In this document: positions 63,470-64,000 of the stretch, piece after piece | How positions within the stretch are numbered: the first letter of the stretch is position 1 | How the letters are laid out: each line of letters begins with the position of its first letter | Assembly: GCF_026151205.1 (NCBI RefSeq) | Contig: NC_087072.1 | Location: 25,139,799-25,203,798 of the forward strand | Source of the DNA: Bolinopsis microptera | Lineage: Eukaryota; Ctenophora; Tentaculata; Lobata; Bolinopsidae | Direction: 5' to 3' | Length of the DNA: 64,000 nt | Notes under the pieces: generated by a model | Databases searched by the model: none | The model's input: only the letters and a program-made list of their open reading frames with translations | Told to the model about the DNA's origin: nothing | Translations under genes and position numbers: made by a program

Positions 63470-63999
63470 AAACATTATACCGTATACGCTCCTACTATGC
63501 AGTATGCAATTACTAGCCTCTGGACTAACTCCCAATCATCTGTCCATATAATGGTGTTTCTGGACAGATAGATGGTGTATGATGCCCTCATGCTAATTTC
63601 AGCGATCTTCATGCAGGCCTTTTTCTCTTTAGTGTTTACGTTCAAGGTGCAGTGGTTCATAAAGGTTTGGAGGCTGCAGTTGTAAATGCCTCGAACTCGA
63701 ACTCGAACTGCTACTGTCTGGAGCTTGCAATCTCTTCAATTCTGTCAGCTGCTGATATCTCTTCATATTCTTTTCTCTTGATCAGGGGGGAGGTCAAGGC
63801 GAATTTTGACGAATTTTGGCGAATGCCTTAATGGATTTTGGAAATCGCCATAATTAATTGATACATAATTCGCCAAAATTCGCCTTGGCTTCCCCCCTGA
63901 TCAGCAAAGTTCTCCTCATTCAGATGCACCTTCTTTGCTTTATCTGAATAGATCACTACATCTGGTCTCAGTGGTATTACACTAATGTTATGTCTAACA
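63470..63999 (-). pseudogene. Retroelement C-terminal fragment interrupted by a MITE
   Basis: On the minus strand the pieces VIPLRPDVVIYSDKAKKVHL, then KRKEYEEIS, then VRGIYNCSLQTFMN and KIAEISMRASYTIYLSRN follow the order of a conserved C-terminal segment often seen next to reverse transcriptases in marine invertebrate genomes (RPDIVxWS, KRxKYxEL, EVGCRGF, AExASxxLWxxR). Frames change between pieces, so it is dead. It continues past the window end. A hairpin element at 63785-63897 splits it. Confidence 0.6.
63785..63897. mobile_element. Short fold-back MITE with 6-bp target duplication
   Basis: GGGGGGAGGTCAAGGCGAAT on the left is mirrored by ATTCGCCTTGGCTTCCCCCC on the right. TGATCA flanks both sides (63779-63784 and 63898-63903), which fits a 6-bp target site duplication, although TGATCA is itself palindromic. 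The insertion lies inside the retroelement relic. Confidence 0.85.
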
Positions 64000-64000
64000 A

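Overview
The window is nuclear DNA from an invertebrate animal. It is AT-rich, most genes are split by GT-AG introns, and the gene set is typically metazoan: CEP41, STPG2, RPP21, TMEM260, PGAP2, PTTG1IP-like, DNAJC7 and MRPL3. A secreted GH9 cellulase and decayed LINE fragments of a kind common in marine invertebrates point to an early-branching or marine lineage such as a cnidarian. That placement is an inference and not proven. There is no operon, phage, plasmid, CRISPR or defence system.

Layout. Plus strand: CEP41 (254-1815) and STPG2 (3318-9009), both cilium or flagellum genes. Minus strand: a claudin-like four-pass membrane protein (9864-12952, 5' end not found), intronless RPP21 (15413-15802), TMEM260 (20514-23903) with a second copy of its last two exons downstream (16856-17755), PGAP2 (24729-26362) and a ten-exon GH9 cellulase with an N-terminal CBM2 (29204-33444). 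Plus strand: a PTTG1IP-like membrane protein (33959-35831), DNAJC7 (38235-46104) and an intronless papain-family peptidase with a clear TATA box (51152-52171). Minus strand: a 1030-residue protein with winged-helix-like and dsRBD-like regions (53367-57351), MRPL3 carrying three frameshifts (57812-58930), and the 3' part of a CS-domain protein (59622-60739).

The non-genic DNA is rich in small repeats. At least ten MITE-like elements have terminal inverted repeats, several of them related by a GTTCACATATTACGTAA-type end. There are three long tandem arrays (53 bp, 49 bp and 23-24 bp units), a tRNA-derived SINE, a GC-rich interspersed family present at two loci, and three reverse-transcriptase C-terminal relics, one of them split by a MITE. 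The genes are independent housekeeping, ciliary and digestive genes and do not form one pathway.

The observations most worth following are: the duplicated, still-open terminal exon pair of TMEM260; the 49-bp minisatellite that starts on the DNAJC7 exon 1 donor and repeats donor-like sequence about 23 times; the unrecognised winged-helix/dsRBD protein; and the cluster of -1 shifts in MRPL3, which probably reflects assembly indels. I joined all exons by hand from splice signals, reading phase and family similarity, without transcript data.
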